The notes: generated by a model from the sequence alone, not told the origin. Positions 16,540-26,335 are shown, counted from the stretch's first letter. The stretch: 64,000 nucleotides of DNA from UBA11403 sp963784615 (GCA_963784615.1 CAWASG010000001.1:248001-312000), one strand, 5' to 3'. Numbers and translations are program-made.

Positions 16540-19500
16540 TCAAATAAGGTTGCCAACGTACTGGGGAGTTAAATCGGCCTGTTCTTCCGCCCCCTCCTCC
16601 TCTACCTGAGCAAATTCATTCCAGAATGCATGTGTTCTAAAATAAAATGTGTGATTGCCAAGGGATCCATTTGAAAGTGTTTCCATTTCGCTAGAGGTGA
16701 GTGATAGTTTTGTACGTGGTTGTTCCTTTGATACAAGCGCGTCGAGGACTTTGCTTGCAACTTCAATTTTAGTGTCAAGCAGTCTGACATAAATAAAATT
16801 GGATAAGTAACCAAACCAATTTTTAATCACATGTAACATTTGAAAAAACCAATGTGTAGGTTGTTCGTATTCTTTAGATGAGATATAGATTTGCAGTATT
16901 GATTTTAATTCATTTTTTAAAGCATCGAATGCGTTTGATAATTGGCGATCGTATAGTTCACGCTGTTCGTGGTGAAACTCCTGGTCGGTTGATTGAGCTG
17001 CTGCTGAAGAAGGGTGTGATCGGTCAGAGAGTATTGATAAGTGGGGCATGGCCAGGGGCGTTGTAATTGTTCTTGATTGTAGCGTGGATGCGTGGGGCAA
17101 TAACGAATAGGTCGTTGCTTTTCTTAGTAGGGTACTTTCATAGACGACATTTGGATCGAGTTGCTGGGCGTTAGGTGTTGCTCTCTCTCTAGCTGTTTGT
17201 TGTTTTACGCGACGTTTAAGTTCTTCTAAAATAACTTGGCAATAGGTTGATTTTTGGACCTGTTGGTCTGTTCTGCCGAAGGTTTTATTTTCATCGATGA
17301 GTTGTAGTTGAACGAATAGGGCAGAGGTATCTAATAAAAAAATCCCATCCGACTTTAAGTGCTGAACGTGTTCAATTGAATAATCAATTAAAGACAGGTA
17401 TTTGCTGATTTTATCTGATTTTAGTTTGCTTAAAAAATGGGGCGGTATCGGTAGATTGGGTTGAGATTGTGTTAGCACTTGCTTGGTTTCGGTAAAAAAA
17501 TTAAGCACAAATTCGTAAAGTTGTTTAACCTTTTCTTCTTTATCAGAGCGGATAGTCGTTATATCTGTTCGAGAAAGGATTTGTTGGTATGTATTGGTGA
17601 AATTGACCGGTGTTTTTCCAAATAATTGAACAAATTTTTTCTCAATACGTTTGATGTGTTTGTCGAGCTCCTGTTTTCTTAATTCCGTAAAATCAGGTGC
17701 CCCGACGATATGTGAAATCTCGTCAATGGTTTGTCTAAAGGCGGATAAATTATCGCTCAGTTGGGTTATCATCGTCTGCAAGATGTTTTTTAGCGTTCTA
17801 TCTAGTTTCCCATCAAGAGATAATAGTTGTTCCACCAGAGTTGCTTCTTCTGCAAATTGACGGTACTCGGCATCGACTTGTTGCAGACAATCTAATAAAA
17901 ATGACTGGAAGGTTTTATATTGTAAAAAACTTTTATAATTCAGTGTTAATTCACTAATATAATCGAGCAATTCAGTGATTTGTGTCATTCGATATTGTTT
18001 GCAGGGTAGCCTATCAATCGATTCAGCTGCTTCTGGCGACAGTCTTAAGTAGGGGGAGATGGACCAGTGATAGATATATTTTCCATTGGTTAAGGCCGAT
18101 GGAGGAGGGGAATGTTCTTGGGCGGTGTTGTTAATCATTTGGACTTGGTCATTTCCTGAATAATAAGGACTAAAGCCATTTTCATTCGTGGTTTCCTTGA
18201 TACGATTTAAACTTTTTCTTGTATCCACTTTAATTCGAAAATCTGCAGCGGCAAGCGTGAATAATGGCAGTAATTTTAAAGCCAAAAGTTTTGCTAAGGT
18301 TGATGGATCAGATACATTGTTTGATGTTTCTGTGACCAGAGGTTTTTCCAACGGTAGAATGTAATCGTGTTCAAATATCGATAATTCTTCCGCAAGTAAA
18401 CTGCCGCCTTCACCACCATCGGGGTGAGCCTTGATGGTATCGATTAAAACTTGACGCTGCTTACTGGTAAGATGGCAAAATATAATGAGTGCATCAATGA
18501 CGGTACATGACTCAGTATTTAAAAATGTATTTGCTAAAAATAAGTTTGGTATTTTTTTGCGTTGTTCATCAATAATGTCAAAAAAAATAGCGTTTTTGTC
18601 TAATAATTCATTTAACATGCTGATAGAGTCGGCAATATCAAGAGCAGCTTGCTGATTAGGCTGGTTATCTGTTGTTTTAAAGATAAGCTGAAACAGGCTG
18701 GTGTCTAATGCTCTCAATGTGAGATGTGCATTGTTGGTTAAGTTTTTGAGGTTGAATTGACGTAGCTTTTCGTCAATGTATCCCAAATGCAGTTCATTGG
18801 ATTTTAGCTCAATATGTCTGATTATTCTGCAAAAATCGATTCCCGGATAATTAATTTTATAAGGGCCTCCGGACGTTTTTTTATCACCTAGGTAGACATT
18901 GATTAACGTGTTAAATTGCGAGCACAATTTGATACTTTCATTTAATGGTAAACTACAGCCTGTTTTACAATCGACTGGATGTTGAAGGTTCCATAATATA
19001 TTCAGCAACATAGTGAGAATTAATCGTGGGGCTCGCAGATCATTGAGATAATTCAGTTCTTCCCACCACGATTCAAAAAAAATCTCAACGCGGTTATCTT
19101 GTCTGAAATTATCTGCAGTTTTCTGCAGCGCCTGCATTGCTTTTGAATTAAAAAAACGGCTAATTGCCATTCGAGCCTGATCCAGGTCTCTGGGGCTTGC
19201 ACTGGGATGCTCGAGTTGATTAATTGAGAAGAGGGGCAGGGCACACATATGTCGTGTGCGGCTATCTTCCGCGTCAAGAATATTTTTTACGCCACTGTAA
19301 GCAAATAACGCAGGGTAAAGATTCAGTTTTTTTAAAAATCCTTCAACAGCTTGATGCTCCCTCGATAATTTCATCGACTCTACATTTCCAGGTATGGTAA
19401 AAGTAGCCATGTTTAATTGTAGTTCTTCCTCAAAGCGCTTTCGATATTCAGTGGTTGCTTTCATGTGCTCGGAAAGTGTTTGGTATGCATAGATCACTGC

Positions 19501-19734
19501 TTTCATTGAAAATTGGATAAGATCCATATTCTCTTCTACTAACTGTGTCATAGACGAAGACGAAGCTGAATTACTGCTTTTCACAAATGTTTCAATCCGC
19601 TCTTTTGCTCTGCTCACCATTGCAAGGCCATCACTGGCAAAGCTCGAACTGTTGGTTTGGTTGCTTTGAAATAAAACAGAATTGAAACCGGCACGTATCG
19701 CAAGTTCAGCGCCGGTGATAGCGGAAGTACCCAT
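16540..19734 (-). CDS. large helical protein of unknown function (1064 aa)
   Basis: Not recognised. 1064 residues, predicted soluble and mostly helical, with no signal peptide or clear membrane span. The N-terminus has a Ser-rich patch (SNSASSSSMTQLVEEN near residue 55). Long Leu/Ile/Gln/Lys-rich helices follow, then a Ser/Pro/Gln-rich hinge near 890-930 (SDRSHPSSAAAQSTDQEFHH) and a C-terminal helical module ending in an acidic patch (QVEEEGAEEQADL). AAGGAG lies about 7 bp before the ATG, so it is clearly translated. Single-gene unit with an R2 element at its 3' side. Size, lack of known domains and neighbourhood resemble Legionellales effector candidates, but no secretion signal can be demonstrated. 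Confidence 0.82.
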   Translation of the reverse strand: MGTSAITGAELAIRAGFNSVLFQSNQTNSSSFASDGLAMVSRAKERIETFVKSSNSASSSSMTQLVEENMDLIQFSMKAVIYAYQTLSEHMKATTEYRKRFEEELQLNMATFTIPGNVESMKLSREHQAVEGFLKKLNLYPALFAYSGVKNILDAEDSRTRHMCALPLFSINQLEHPSASPRDLDQARMAISRFFNSKAMQALQKTADNFRQDNRVEIFFESWWEELNYLNDLRAPRLILTMLLNILWNLQHPVDCKTGCSLPLNESIKLCSQFNTLINVYLGDKKTSGGPYKINYPGIDFCRIIRHIELKSNELHLGYIDEKLRQFNLKNLTNNAHLTLRALDTSLFQLIFKTTDNQPNQQAALDIADSISMLNELLDKNAIFFDIIDEQRKKIPNLFLANTFLNTESCTVIDALIIFCHLTSKQRQVLIDTIKAHPDGGEGGSLLAEELSIFEHDYILPLEKPLVTETSNNVSDPSTLAKLLALKLLPLFTLAAADFRIKVDTRKSLNRIKETTNENGFSPYYSGNDQVQMINNTAQEHSPPPSALTNGKYIYHWSISPYLRLSPEAAESIDRLPCKQYRMTQITELLDYISELTLNYKSFLQYKTFQSFLLDCLQQVDAEYRQFAEEATLVEQLLSLDGKLDRTLKNILQTMITQLSDNLSAFRQTIDEISHIVGAPDFTELRKQELDKHIKRIEKKFVQLFGKTPVNFTNTYQQILSRTDITTIRSDKEEKVKQLYEFVLNFFTETKQVLTQSQPNLPIPPHFLSKLKSDKISKYLSLIDYSIEHVQHLKSDGIFLLDTSALFVQLQLIDENKTFGRTDQQVQKSTYCQVILEELKRRVKQQTARERATPNAQQLDPNVVYESTLLRKATTYSLLPHASTLQSRTITTPLAMPHLSILSDRSHPSSAAAQSTDQEFHHEQRELYDRQLSNAFDALKNELKSILQIYISSKEYEQPTHWFFQMLHVIKNWFGYLSNFIYVRLLDTKIEVASKVLDALVSKEQPRTKLSLTSSEMETLSNGSLGNHTFYFRTHAFWNEFAQVEEEGAEEQADLTPQYVGNLI

Positions 19735-19845
19735 GCTTATCTCCTTATATTAATGATTTATCATAGGGCTTGAAAAACAGTGAAACGTCCTTTATATGAT
19801 GGTAAACCTTTTTTAGTATTTTAGTAACTACTCGTGAATGGGGGC

Positions 19846-19868
19846 CAGGGCAAACGATGACTGAGGCC
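19846..19868. repeat. R2 MITE, terminal fragment
   Basis: CAAACGATGACTGAGGCC matches the right terminal repeat of R2. No matching left end was found nearby, so it is a fragment. It lies between the 1064-aa gene and the malonyltransferase gene. Confidence 0.6.
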
Positions 19869-19913
19869 GAATTGTGATACAATAACGGAACATTATTACG
19901 AGGAAAATTGATT

Positions 19914-20762
19914 ATGTTAGCTTACCTTTTCCCTGGGCAAGGCTCCCAATCTGTAGGTATGGGCGGTGAATTATTTGAAAAATTTCCCGATATCACGGCT
20001 AAAGCAGACGCGATTTTGGGCTATTCTATACAATCACTCTGTCTAGGTGAGATGTCAACACAGTTAAATCAAACTCAATACACTCAACCGGCTCTCTATA
20101 CAGTTAATGCGCTGACCTACTTTAATCAATTGCAAGAAAATGGCAGGAAGCCATCCTATGTTGCGGGCCATAGTCTGGGGGAATACAACGCCTTATTGGC
20201 GGCGGATGTATTTGATTTTGAAACAGGGTTAAAGATGGTTCAAAAGCGCGGTGAGCTCATGGGGAAGACGACTGGCGGAGGAATGGCCGCGATTATTGGA
20301 TTACATGCTGACGCAATAAAACAAATTTTAACAGAGCATCATCTTACGAATGTTACAATCGCCAATTATAATTCTCACTCTCAGATAGTGATTACTGGAA
20401 ACAAAGACGATATTAATCAAGCTCAAGTTTTATGCGAACAATATAACGCGGCTATGGTCATCCCATTAGTGGTAAGCGGTGCTTTTCATTCTCCGCTTAT
20501 GCGAGCAGCGCAGGAACAATTTGAATTGTTTATTAAGGATTTTACATTTTTAACACCCGCGATCCCCGTCATTGCAAATACGACCGCAAGACCTTATCAA
20601 GACAATGCTATTCATCAAACGATTACAGAACAAATTACATCATCTGTGCGCTGGACTGAAACCATAGATTATTTATTAGCCCAAGGTGTATCGGACTTTG
20701 AAGAGATAGGCCCAGGTAGGGTACTTGCTGGATTAGTACGCCGGATTATGAAGGGTCAATAA
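19914..20762 (+). CDS. [acyl-carrier-protein] S-malonyltransferase, trans-AT-like
   Basis: Transfers malonyl from malonyl-CoA to an acyl carrier protein. The 282 residues begin MLAYLFPGQGSQSVGMG. The active site is Ser87 in GHSLGE, with catalytic His192 in SGAFHSPLM. The wording of several blocks (FPDITAKADAILGYSIQSLC, LNQTQYTQPALYTVNAL, LLAADVFDFETGLKMVQKRG) is that of stand-alone trans-acting acyltransferases of trans-AT polyketide synthases rather than housekeeping FabD. The gene is also not in a fab cluster: its neighbours are an orphan giant and a secreted glucanase. AGGA at 19901-19904 supports the ATG at 19914 over the TTG at 19908. Family confident; the polyketide role is inference and no synthase is in the window. 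Confidence 0.88.
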   Translation: MLAYLFPGQGSQSVGMGGELFEKFPDITAKADAILGYSIQSLCLGEMSTQLNQTQYTQPALYTVNALTYFNQLQENGRKPSYVAGHSLGEYNALLAADVFDFETGLKMVQKRGELMGKTTGGGMAAIIGLHADAIKQILTEHHLTNVTIANYNSHSQIVITGNKDDINQAQVLCEQYNAAMVIPLVVSGAFHSPLMRAAQEQFELFIKDFTFLTPAIPVIANTTARPYQDNAIHQTITEQITSSVRWTETIDYLLAQGVSDFEEIGPGRVLAGLVRRIMKGQ

Positions 20763-20808
20763 TATATCCTCCTCAGATTTGTGTTGTAATATGTAGTCAA
20801 GAGTCGCT

Positions 20809-21096
20809 TTATTTTTTTGAATTCTTTCCATGATCTTTTGAGTTTATCCATATTTTACGGTAGGGTTCGATACTAAATAGTTCAAATTGAACCCCTGGTT
20901 TTAGTTTTAATTGAGAGACATCTTGATGAGAAATAGTCGCCTTAATTCTTGTCCCATCGAGCGTTTCTAACATCACCGAGCGGTCGGTTGGTTCTTTAAA
21001 GAACGGATCTTGGGTTGGTGCAGGTGTTTCTGTCGCAAAACCTTCTCCTGTGAATAAGGTCATCATGGCAAGAGCGGTGGTTAGTAAACACTTCAT
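20809..21096 (-). CDS. small exported protein of unknown function
   Basis: Not recognised. 95 residues with a convincing signal peptide (KCLLTTALAMMTLFTGEGFA, cleavage near residue 21), then a mature part of about 74 residues. It contains PAPTQDPFFKEP and a compact beta-rich segment (VMLETLDGTRIKATISHQDV) and ends in a Lys/Asn-rich tail. Predicted periplasmic. It lies 45 bp downstream of the secreted glucanase gene on the same strand, so the two may be co-transcribed. No motif suggests an activity. Confidence 0.65.
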   Translation of the reverse strand: MKCLLTTALAMMTLFTGEGFATETPAPTQDPFFKEPTDRSVMLETLDGTRIKATISHQDVSQLKLKPGVQFELFSIEPYRKIWINSKDHGKNSKK

Positions 21097-21141
21097 ATTT
21101 GCAATCCTCCATTATATTTTTATATCCAAGTGTTCATATAC

Positions 21142-24100
21142 TTATGGGACTGGCTCTATCGGGCATGGCGTAGGCGCAGTTAAAGACCCATCGAACTTAC
21201 CCATGATGGTCAAATCATCCGTTTTAGTGACCGGTAATCCCAAACATATTTTATTAGGTCCATGGCTGGTCACCATATTCTTAATGCTGCTGTTAGCGTC
21301 ACCATCCAACCATTTTGTGACAATATGCTCTAAGGAAACACCAGGGGTAAAGGGGGCGATAATTGCAGTAGGCGAATCTATACCTAGGCCATCGGTACTT
21401 GCAAGTGCAAAGTAGCTGTAAACACCAACGCCAAGAGCAGTGTGTTGTTTAACATCAGGACCGATGACATAAGAAGCGCATCCCAGTTCCGTTGATTGCA
21501 CGCCCGTTTTAGGATCACGGCAGATCCAATCGGTCATTCGAATGACGTCATAGGGCTTTTCTGATTGATAAAAATAGACCTTACCATTCTCTCCATACCA
21601 AATGGTTTGATAATCTTGGAAATGCTCAACGGCCAGGCCATACATGGTCACGTTATTGCCATAAACAATCAGTCCATATTGTGCCTTATTTTGATGCCAC
21701 GCCACCAAGTTGTTGATCGGGGCGGTGTGGTCATGGCTGCTGGCTTTATCATGATCGCCTCTCCAGATCCATAAATTATCCCCAATGACATGATTGGTAT
21801 GAATAATAAGAGCGGCAACTGTTTGACGGACGTTTGAACCAGGTGAGTCTAGCTGAGTCTCAGCAATGCGGAAGAATAGATCAAACAGTACGATTGGATC
21901 GCCACTATTGTCTCCACCATCGGCACCCGCTCCAATCTGGAGGAGACTGGGCGTTAAACTATAACCTGCATCAAAGGTAATCCCTGCTATTTCAACGCCT
22001 TTAGTCGCAGTGACATTCATGCAAGGCGCGCCAGATGAGCACACCAGCGAAGGCAAACCAAGACCAAGAATAATGGTATGATTACTACCGACATTAATAC
22101 TTCCGCCATCTAAGTTATACACGCCTGGCATGATGAGCAAATGCTTACCATTCTCTAATGCCGAATTAATCGATGCTATATTGTCTCCATTGAGCGTGGT
22201 CACACCAGCTGCCGATGTGGTGCCGGATTTTGGTCCTACAACGTAAAACCGAGTATTCACATCAAACGATTCGCCAACAGCCATATCAACGCCGGTTGAT
22301 CCGCTTCTGAGTCCCGGCACAATCACGCTCCAGTGAAAATTGGCTTTATTGTCTGGTGTATTGCAATTATCACACACCAGATAAGGCTTCTCTTTAATCA
22401 CCGGTGTTGTACTTTGGATTGATAGAGGGAAGTTCGTCCATGGATTGTTTGGAATGGTTTGATAGAGAAAACCAATGGTTGCTGGAGGTGTTGGCGGTGT
22501 TGAAAAGCGCGTTCCGACAAAGACAGAATTCCACACCGCAGTTTGTGAGTGACTGATGTTGGAGTTACGCGTTAGCCATTGTTGCTGAGAACCAGGGATG
22601 AAGGCGTTATCGATGACTGAGTTTCCCATAAATCCACCGCTGGTATATCCGCATGAGTAATCATCTGTATGCCAATCACATAATAGCAAACTGCCTTTGA
22701 TGTGAATGCTTCGAATTGGAGCCGCTTGAGACACAGCAAGAATCATGGTGTCATTCGATGTCATGGCAAAGTTTTCAATACCACGCCAAAAATTATTTAA
22801 ACCGCCAACCGTAGTACATAAGGGATTTTTTGCACCAGGGTTATATCCGGGATCACCTTTTAATAAGCCGCATTGGTTATGGGCTTCAACGCCAGGGCTA
22901 ACGTTGACTTGATCAGCGTTTGTGCCTAGTCCCAGTACTTGAGTGTAATATCCCAGCTCAAAGGAACGGGGTAAATTGTAAGTGCCAGGTGCCATTAGAA
23001 TCGCATAACGATTATTTGACCACTGATCAGTTGGTTGGTGTTGTGCGCGTAGCGCTTTATCAATGATATCAATATCCGCGGCAGTATTAACGAGGTACGC
23101 ACCAGATGGGCACCCGGTTGCACTGCACTCTTTTGCATAATGAATAGATGAGGTTAACGTTAAGGGTTCCGTTTCAGGATTTGGCGTCGGTGTAGGCGCT
23201 GGCGTCGGTGTAGGTGTTGGCGTCGGTGTAGGTGTTGGTGTTGGCGTTGGCGTCGGTGTAGGTGTTGGCGTCGGTGTAGGTGTTGGCGTCGGTGTAGGTG
23301 TTGGCGTCGGTGTAGGCGCTGGCGTCGGTGAAACTGTATTGCCAGGAAAATCAATAAATACAGAGCCATTCGGCTGCGTAGGATAAACAACCACTCCATC
23401 GGCACCAATGGCTGTTCTGTTCTCTAGATTAATCGTTACTTGTTTTCCATTCAATTGAACAACGAACGGAGACGAAGTCGTATAGGCAACTCTATCGGGT
23501 AAGGGGCTTCCATCTGCCGTGGTGAGTATGCTGTTTGTGCCAATACGTGGTGTCACGACATAAGTTCCAATCGGAGCAGGCGTTGGTGTTGGCACAGGCG
23601 TTGGTGTCGGTACTGGCGTTGGCACAGGCGTTGGTGTTGGCACTGGCACTGGCGTTGGTGTTGGTACTGGCGTTGGTGTTGGCACTGGCGTTGGTGTTGG
23701 TACAGGCGTTGGTGTCGGTACAGGCGTTGGTACAGGACTTGGATTGGGCGAAACAAGATTAGCTGGGAAGTCAATAAATACAGTCTTATCTGCTTGAACA
23801 GCGTTAACGACGATCCCATTTGCTCCAGTGGCTGTTTGAGTTGATAAATTAATGGTTACAGGCACCCCGTTAAGTTTAACACTAAAGGGAGATGTTGTTG
23901 TATAGGCAACTCTGTCGGGTAAAGGCTGGCCATCAAGAGTGGTTAGTACACTGTTTATGCCAATCCGTGGTGTCATTATATAAGTTCCCAGCGGTGCAGG
24001 TGTTGGCGCAGGCGTTGGTGTTGGCGCAGGCGTTGGTGTTGGCGCAGGCGTTGGTGTTGGCGCAGGTGTTGGTGTTGGCGCGGGCGTTGGTGTTGGCGCA

Positions 24101-26211
24101 GGGGTTGGTGTTGGCACCGGGGTTGGTGTAGGTAGAGGTGTAGGACTTGGAACCGGTAAACCAGAGCTGGCTGGGAAGTCTATAAATACAGTTTTATCTG
24201 CCTGAACAGGGTTAACGACGATACCATTTGCACCGGTTGCTGTTTTATTCAATAAATCAATGGTTACAGGAACCCCGTTTACTTTAATACTAAACGGAGA
24301 TGTCGTTATATATGCAACTCTATCGCTTAAGGGGGTACCTTCAAGCGTAGTGATCACACTATTCAAGCCTATACGTGGCATTACTGTGTACGCTCCAATG
24401 GGCGTTGGTGTTGGCGTTGGACTCGGCGTTGGTGTTGGCGTTGGACTCGGACTCGGAGTTGGAGTTGGAGTCGGACTTGGAGTAGGTGCTGGATCAGACG
24501 TTGGATTCGTAGTTGGTACAGGCACAGGATCGGGCAAAGGCACAATGGGCACTGGGATATCACTTGGCGCAGGGAAATTTACCGTTACGGTTAATGGATT
24601 ACTTTTATCTGGAACAACAACAATCCCTGCCAACAAGGGCGAAGTGGGTTGAATAATAGTGGGATCTATATAAATTCTCGCAGATTGACCATTTAAGGTT
24701 ACATTGAATGGAGACGTTACGTCAGTAAGGGTTTGGGTATTGGTTAAGGCAACCTTGTTATACAAAACAGTCGATGCTTTTGGGATAGTAACTGTTACTT
24801 TATATTTATTCGGATCTGAAAATGGGTTGGGTAGTATGGTTGATGACATATCATGTAATACCACAGAAACAACCCCAGGGCTTTGAGCGTTCGGATCATG
24901 TAAGGTTCCATCTTGATCCAGCGCATCATCATAGGCGAATGTATATAGTGGAAGGCTTGTAGCAGAGTGCAATGCTTTGGAATAAAGATCATACCATGGC
25001 CCACCAGGAATATTCATCAAAGGATTCTCGGTAAAGAATTTGCTTCGATTGGCATTAAAATAAGCTTTATTGATTATAGCACCGCTTGGTGCGGGTAGTA
25101 GTCCCACTTCAAATGCCGCTGTTAATTGGCGCACTATGATTGCTTTTGGTGTGTTGTTGGGCGCATCAAAAGAGCCCGTAGCACCGGCAAAAAAAGGCTT
25201 TGAATCGGTTGGCATGTCAATGTAGACCATATCATTGCCAGCGCTATTTTTGAAAACGAATCGATTTTGACTATCGACAGTACCCGTGTAAATCCCTTTG
25301 CCAATTTCGTTACAATCAACTTTTAAAGTATTTCCGGGTGTTTTATAGTAAGTTGATAGCTCTTTTATATAGGGATCTAAATAGTGGATATCAAAGGGTG
25401 TTGTCTTGGGCAAACCGGTTGCAACGGCTTTTCCAGGAGCGACCAGTCTTAAAATCGTTTTATTCTTAGAGCTGTCGGTATATTGGAGTATTAATTTATT
25501 CCATTCTTTTGAATCAGTTTTGTCATGGGTATCAAATACATTTTTCACAGTGTTGAAAATCTCGGCTCGTGAACGATCAGATCCGGCTTGTTTTACTGCA
25601 GTAGATGTCTCTTGATGAAGACTAATTGGGAAGGAAAAAAAGTCTACTGCAGAGGGATTCATCCAGCTACCTGAATTATCATAGGTGAATTCCACCATGT
25701 CGTAGAGCGTATAATAATTGGCATCACTAGGCTTAAATCCATCAGATCCCTCTATTAAAGACGACGTTGGATTATAATAAAGGTCCATAGGCTGTCCGAT
25801 CGAAAAATAAATACGCCCGGAAATCACTTTTGGAAGATAAAGAACGGTGTTTCCTTTACTATTTTTGGGTAATTTATCCAGGGATACCCTTTCATAATTA
25901 GAGAGAACAGAGTTTGCATTGATAACTGTACATGTTCCAACGCCATCGCTTGCAAAAGTCATGACGCATTGTTGATGATTGGGAGTCAACGCTTTGGCAA
26001 AAAAATAGATAGGAACATTAGTCAATTTAGTGTTGTTCACTATTTCTAGAGGTAAATATCCAGGTTTTGGTGCAACAGAAGATTGGCTCGCGATATTCTC
26101 AGCCGCTAACGCCACACTGGTATCTGTGATGAAAACAAAACTCATTCCACCGATCAACAAAGCTTTCTGAAGTGATTTCAAAATAATCCCCTGGTTTAGA
26201 ACAGGACTCAT
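21142..26211 (-). CDS. secreted multidomain beta-1,3-glucanase (GH64, Pro-Thr linkers, beta-helix half)
   Basis: A 1689-residue exported protein. Residues ~50-450 form a glycoside hydrolase family 64 domain: LPKVISGRIYFSIGQPMDLY near 126, then the catalytic pair Glu174 (DMVEFTYD) and Asp190 (AVDFFSFPISL), spaced 16 apart as Glu154/Asp170 in the characterised laminaripentaose-producing enzyme; FAYDDALDQDG follows. Four related ~75-residue beta modules (TPRIGINSVLTT, TSPFSVKLNGVPVTI) are joined by long Pro-Thr repeats. The C-terminal ~650 residues look like a right-handed beta-helix with GH55-like, pectin-lyase-type repeats (LIMPGVYNLDGGSINVGSNH). Both halves could attack beta-1,3-glucans; the second is less sure. 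The ATG at 26211 gives an atypical leader; a TTG at 26181 after AGGGGA gives a classic signal peptide (KSLQKALLIGG...) and may be the real start. Confidence 0.88.
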   Translation of the reverse strand: MSPVLNQGIILKSLQKALLIGGMSFVFITDTSVALAAENIASQSSVAPKPGYLPLEIVNNTKLTNVPIYFFAKALTPNHQQCVMTFASDGVGTCTVINANSVLSNYERVSLDKLPKNSKGNTVLYLPKVISGRIYFSIGQPMDLYYNPTSSLIEGSDGFKPSDANYYTLYDMVEFTYDNSGSWMNPSAVDFFSFPISLHQETSTAVKQAGSDRSRAEIFNTVKNVFDTHDKTDSKEWNKLILQYTDSSKNKTILRLVAPGKAVATGLPKTTPFDIHYLDPYIKELSTYYKTPGNTLKVDCNEIGKGIYTGTVDSQNRFVFKNSAGNDMVYIDMPTDSKPFFAGATGSFDAPNNTPKAIIVRQLTAAFEVGLLPAPSGAIINKAYFNANRSKFFTENPLMNIPGGPWYDLYSKALHSATSLPLYTFAYDDALDQDGTLHDPNAQSPGVVSVVLHDMSSTILPNPFSDPNKYKVTVTIPKASTVLYNKVALTNTQTLTDVTSPFNVTLNGQSARIYIDPTIIQPTSPLLAGIVVVPDKSNPLTVTVNFPAPSDIPVPIVPLPDPVPVPTTNPTSDPAPTPSPTPTPTPSPSPTPTPTPSPTPTPTPIGAYTVMPRIGLNSVITTLEGTPLSDRVAYITTSPFSIKVNGVPVTIDLLNKTATGANGIVVNPVQADKTVFIDFPASSGLPVPSPTPLPTPTPVPTPTPAPTPTPAPTPTPAPTPTPAPTPTPAPTPTPAPTPAPLGTYIMTPRIGINSVLTTLDGQPLPDRVAYTTTSPFSVKLNGVPVTINLSTQTATGANGIVVNAVQADKTVFIDFPANLVSPNPSPVPTPVPTPTPVPTPTPVPTPTPVPTPTPVPVPTPTPVPTPVPTPTPVPTPTPAPIGTYVVTPRIGTNSILTTADGSPLPDRVAYTTSSPFVVQLNGKQVTINLENRTAIGADGVVVYPTQPNGSVFIDFPGNTVSPTPAPTPTPTPTPTPTPTPTPTPTPTPTPTPTPTPTPTPTPTPAPTPTPNPETEPLTLTSSIHYAKECSATGCPSGAYLVNTAADIDIIDKALRAQHQPTDQWSNNRYAILMAPGTYNLPRSFELGYYTQVLGLGTNADQVNVSPGVEAHNQCGLLKGDPGYNPGAKNPLCTTVGGLNNFWRGIENFAMTSNDTMILAVSQAAPIRSIHIKGSLLLCDWHTDDYSCGYTSGGFMGNSVIDNAFIPGSQQQWLTRNSNISHSQTAVWNSVFVGTRFSTPPTPPATIGFLYQTIPNNPWTNFPLSIQSTTPVIKEKPYLVCDNCNTPDNKANFHWSVIVPGLRSGSTGVDMAVGESFDVNTRFYVVGPKSGTTSAAGVTTLNGDNIASINSALENGKHLLIMPGVYNLDGGSINVGSNHTIILGLGLPSLVCSSGAPCMNVTATKGVEIAGITFDAGYSLTPSLLQIGAGADGGDNSGDPIVLFDLFFRIAETQLDSPGSNVRQTVAALIIHTNHVIGDNLWIWRGDHDKASSHDHTAPINNLVAWHQNKAQYGLIVYGNNVTMYGLAVEHFQDYQTIWYGENGKVYFYQSEKPYDVIRMTDWICRDPKTGVQSTELGCASYVIGPDVKQHTALGVGVYSYFALASTDGLGIDSPTAIIAPFTPGVSLEHIVTKWLDGDANSSIKNMVTSHGPNKICLGLPVTKTDDLTIMGKFDGSLTAPTPCPIEPVP
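23182..23330 (-). repeat. coding tandem repeats for Pro-Thr linker
   Basis: Short units such as GGCGTCGGTGTAGGTGTT repeat almost perfectly and encode (Pro-Thr)n on the minus strand. Comparable arrays lie at about 23577-23740, 23995-24155 and 24400-24490. Identical neighbouring units suggest recent slippage or recombination, so linker length may vary between strains. Confidence 0.85.
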
Positions 26212-26335
26212 GAAAAATGGCTATCAACCAATATCATAAGTATTATTGATTATAGTGTAGAACACAATATCAGTTCATGCAAATTTTGAGCGTTGTTAAT
26301 CAAATTTTTACTGGCTTGTCATTGACACACCCTAG

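Noticed and set aside
23182..23330. Regular short repeats considered as a CRISPR or satellite array
   Set aside because: Unit length is 12-18 bp without spacers and the array is in frame inside a coding sequence.
23535..24652. Plus-strand frames rich in Ala-Leu-Val or Gly-Val
   Set aside because: Mirror images of the Pro-Thr linker codons of the minus-strand glucanase gene.
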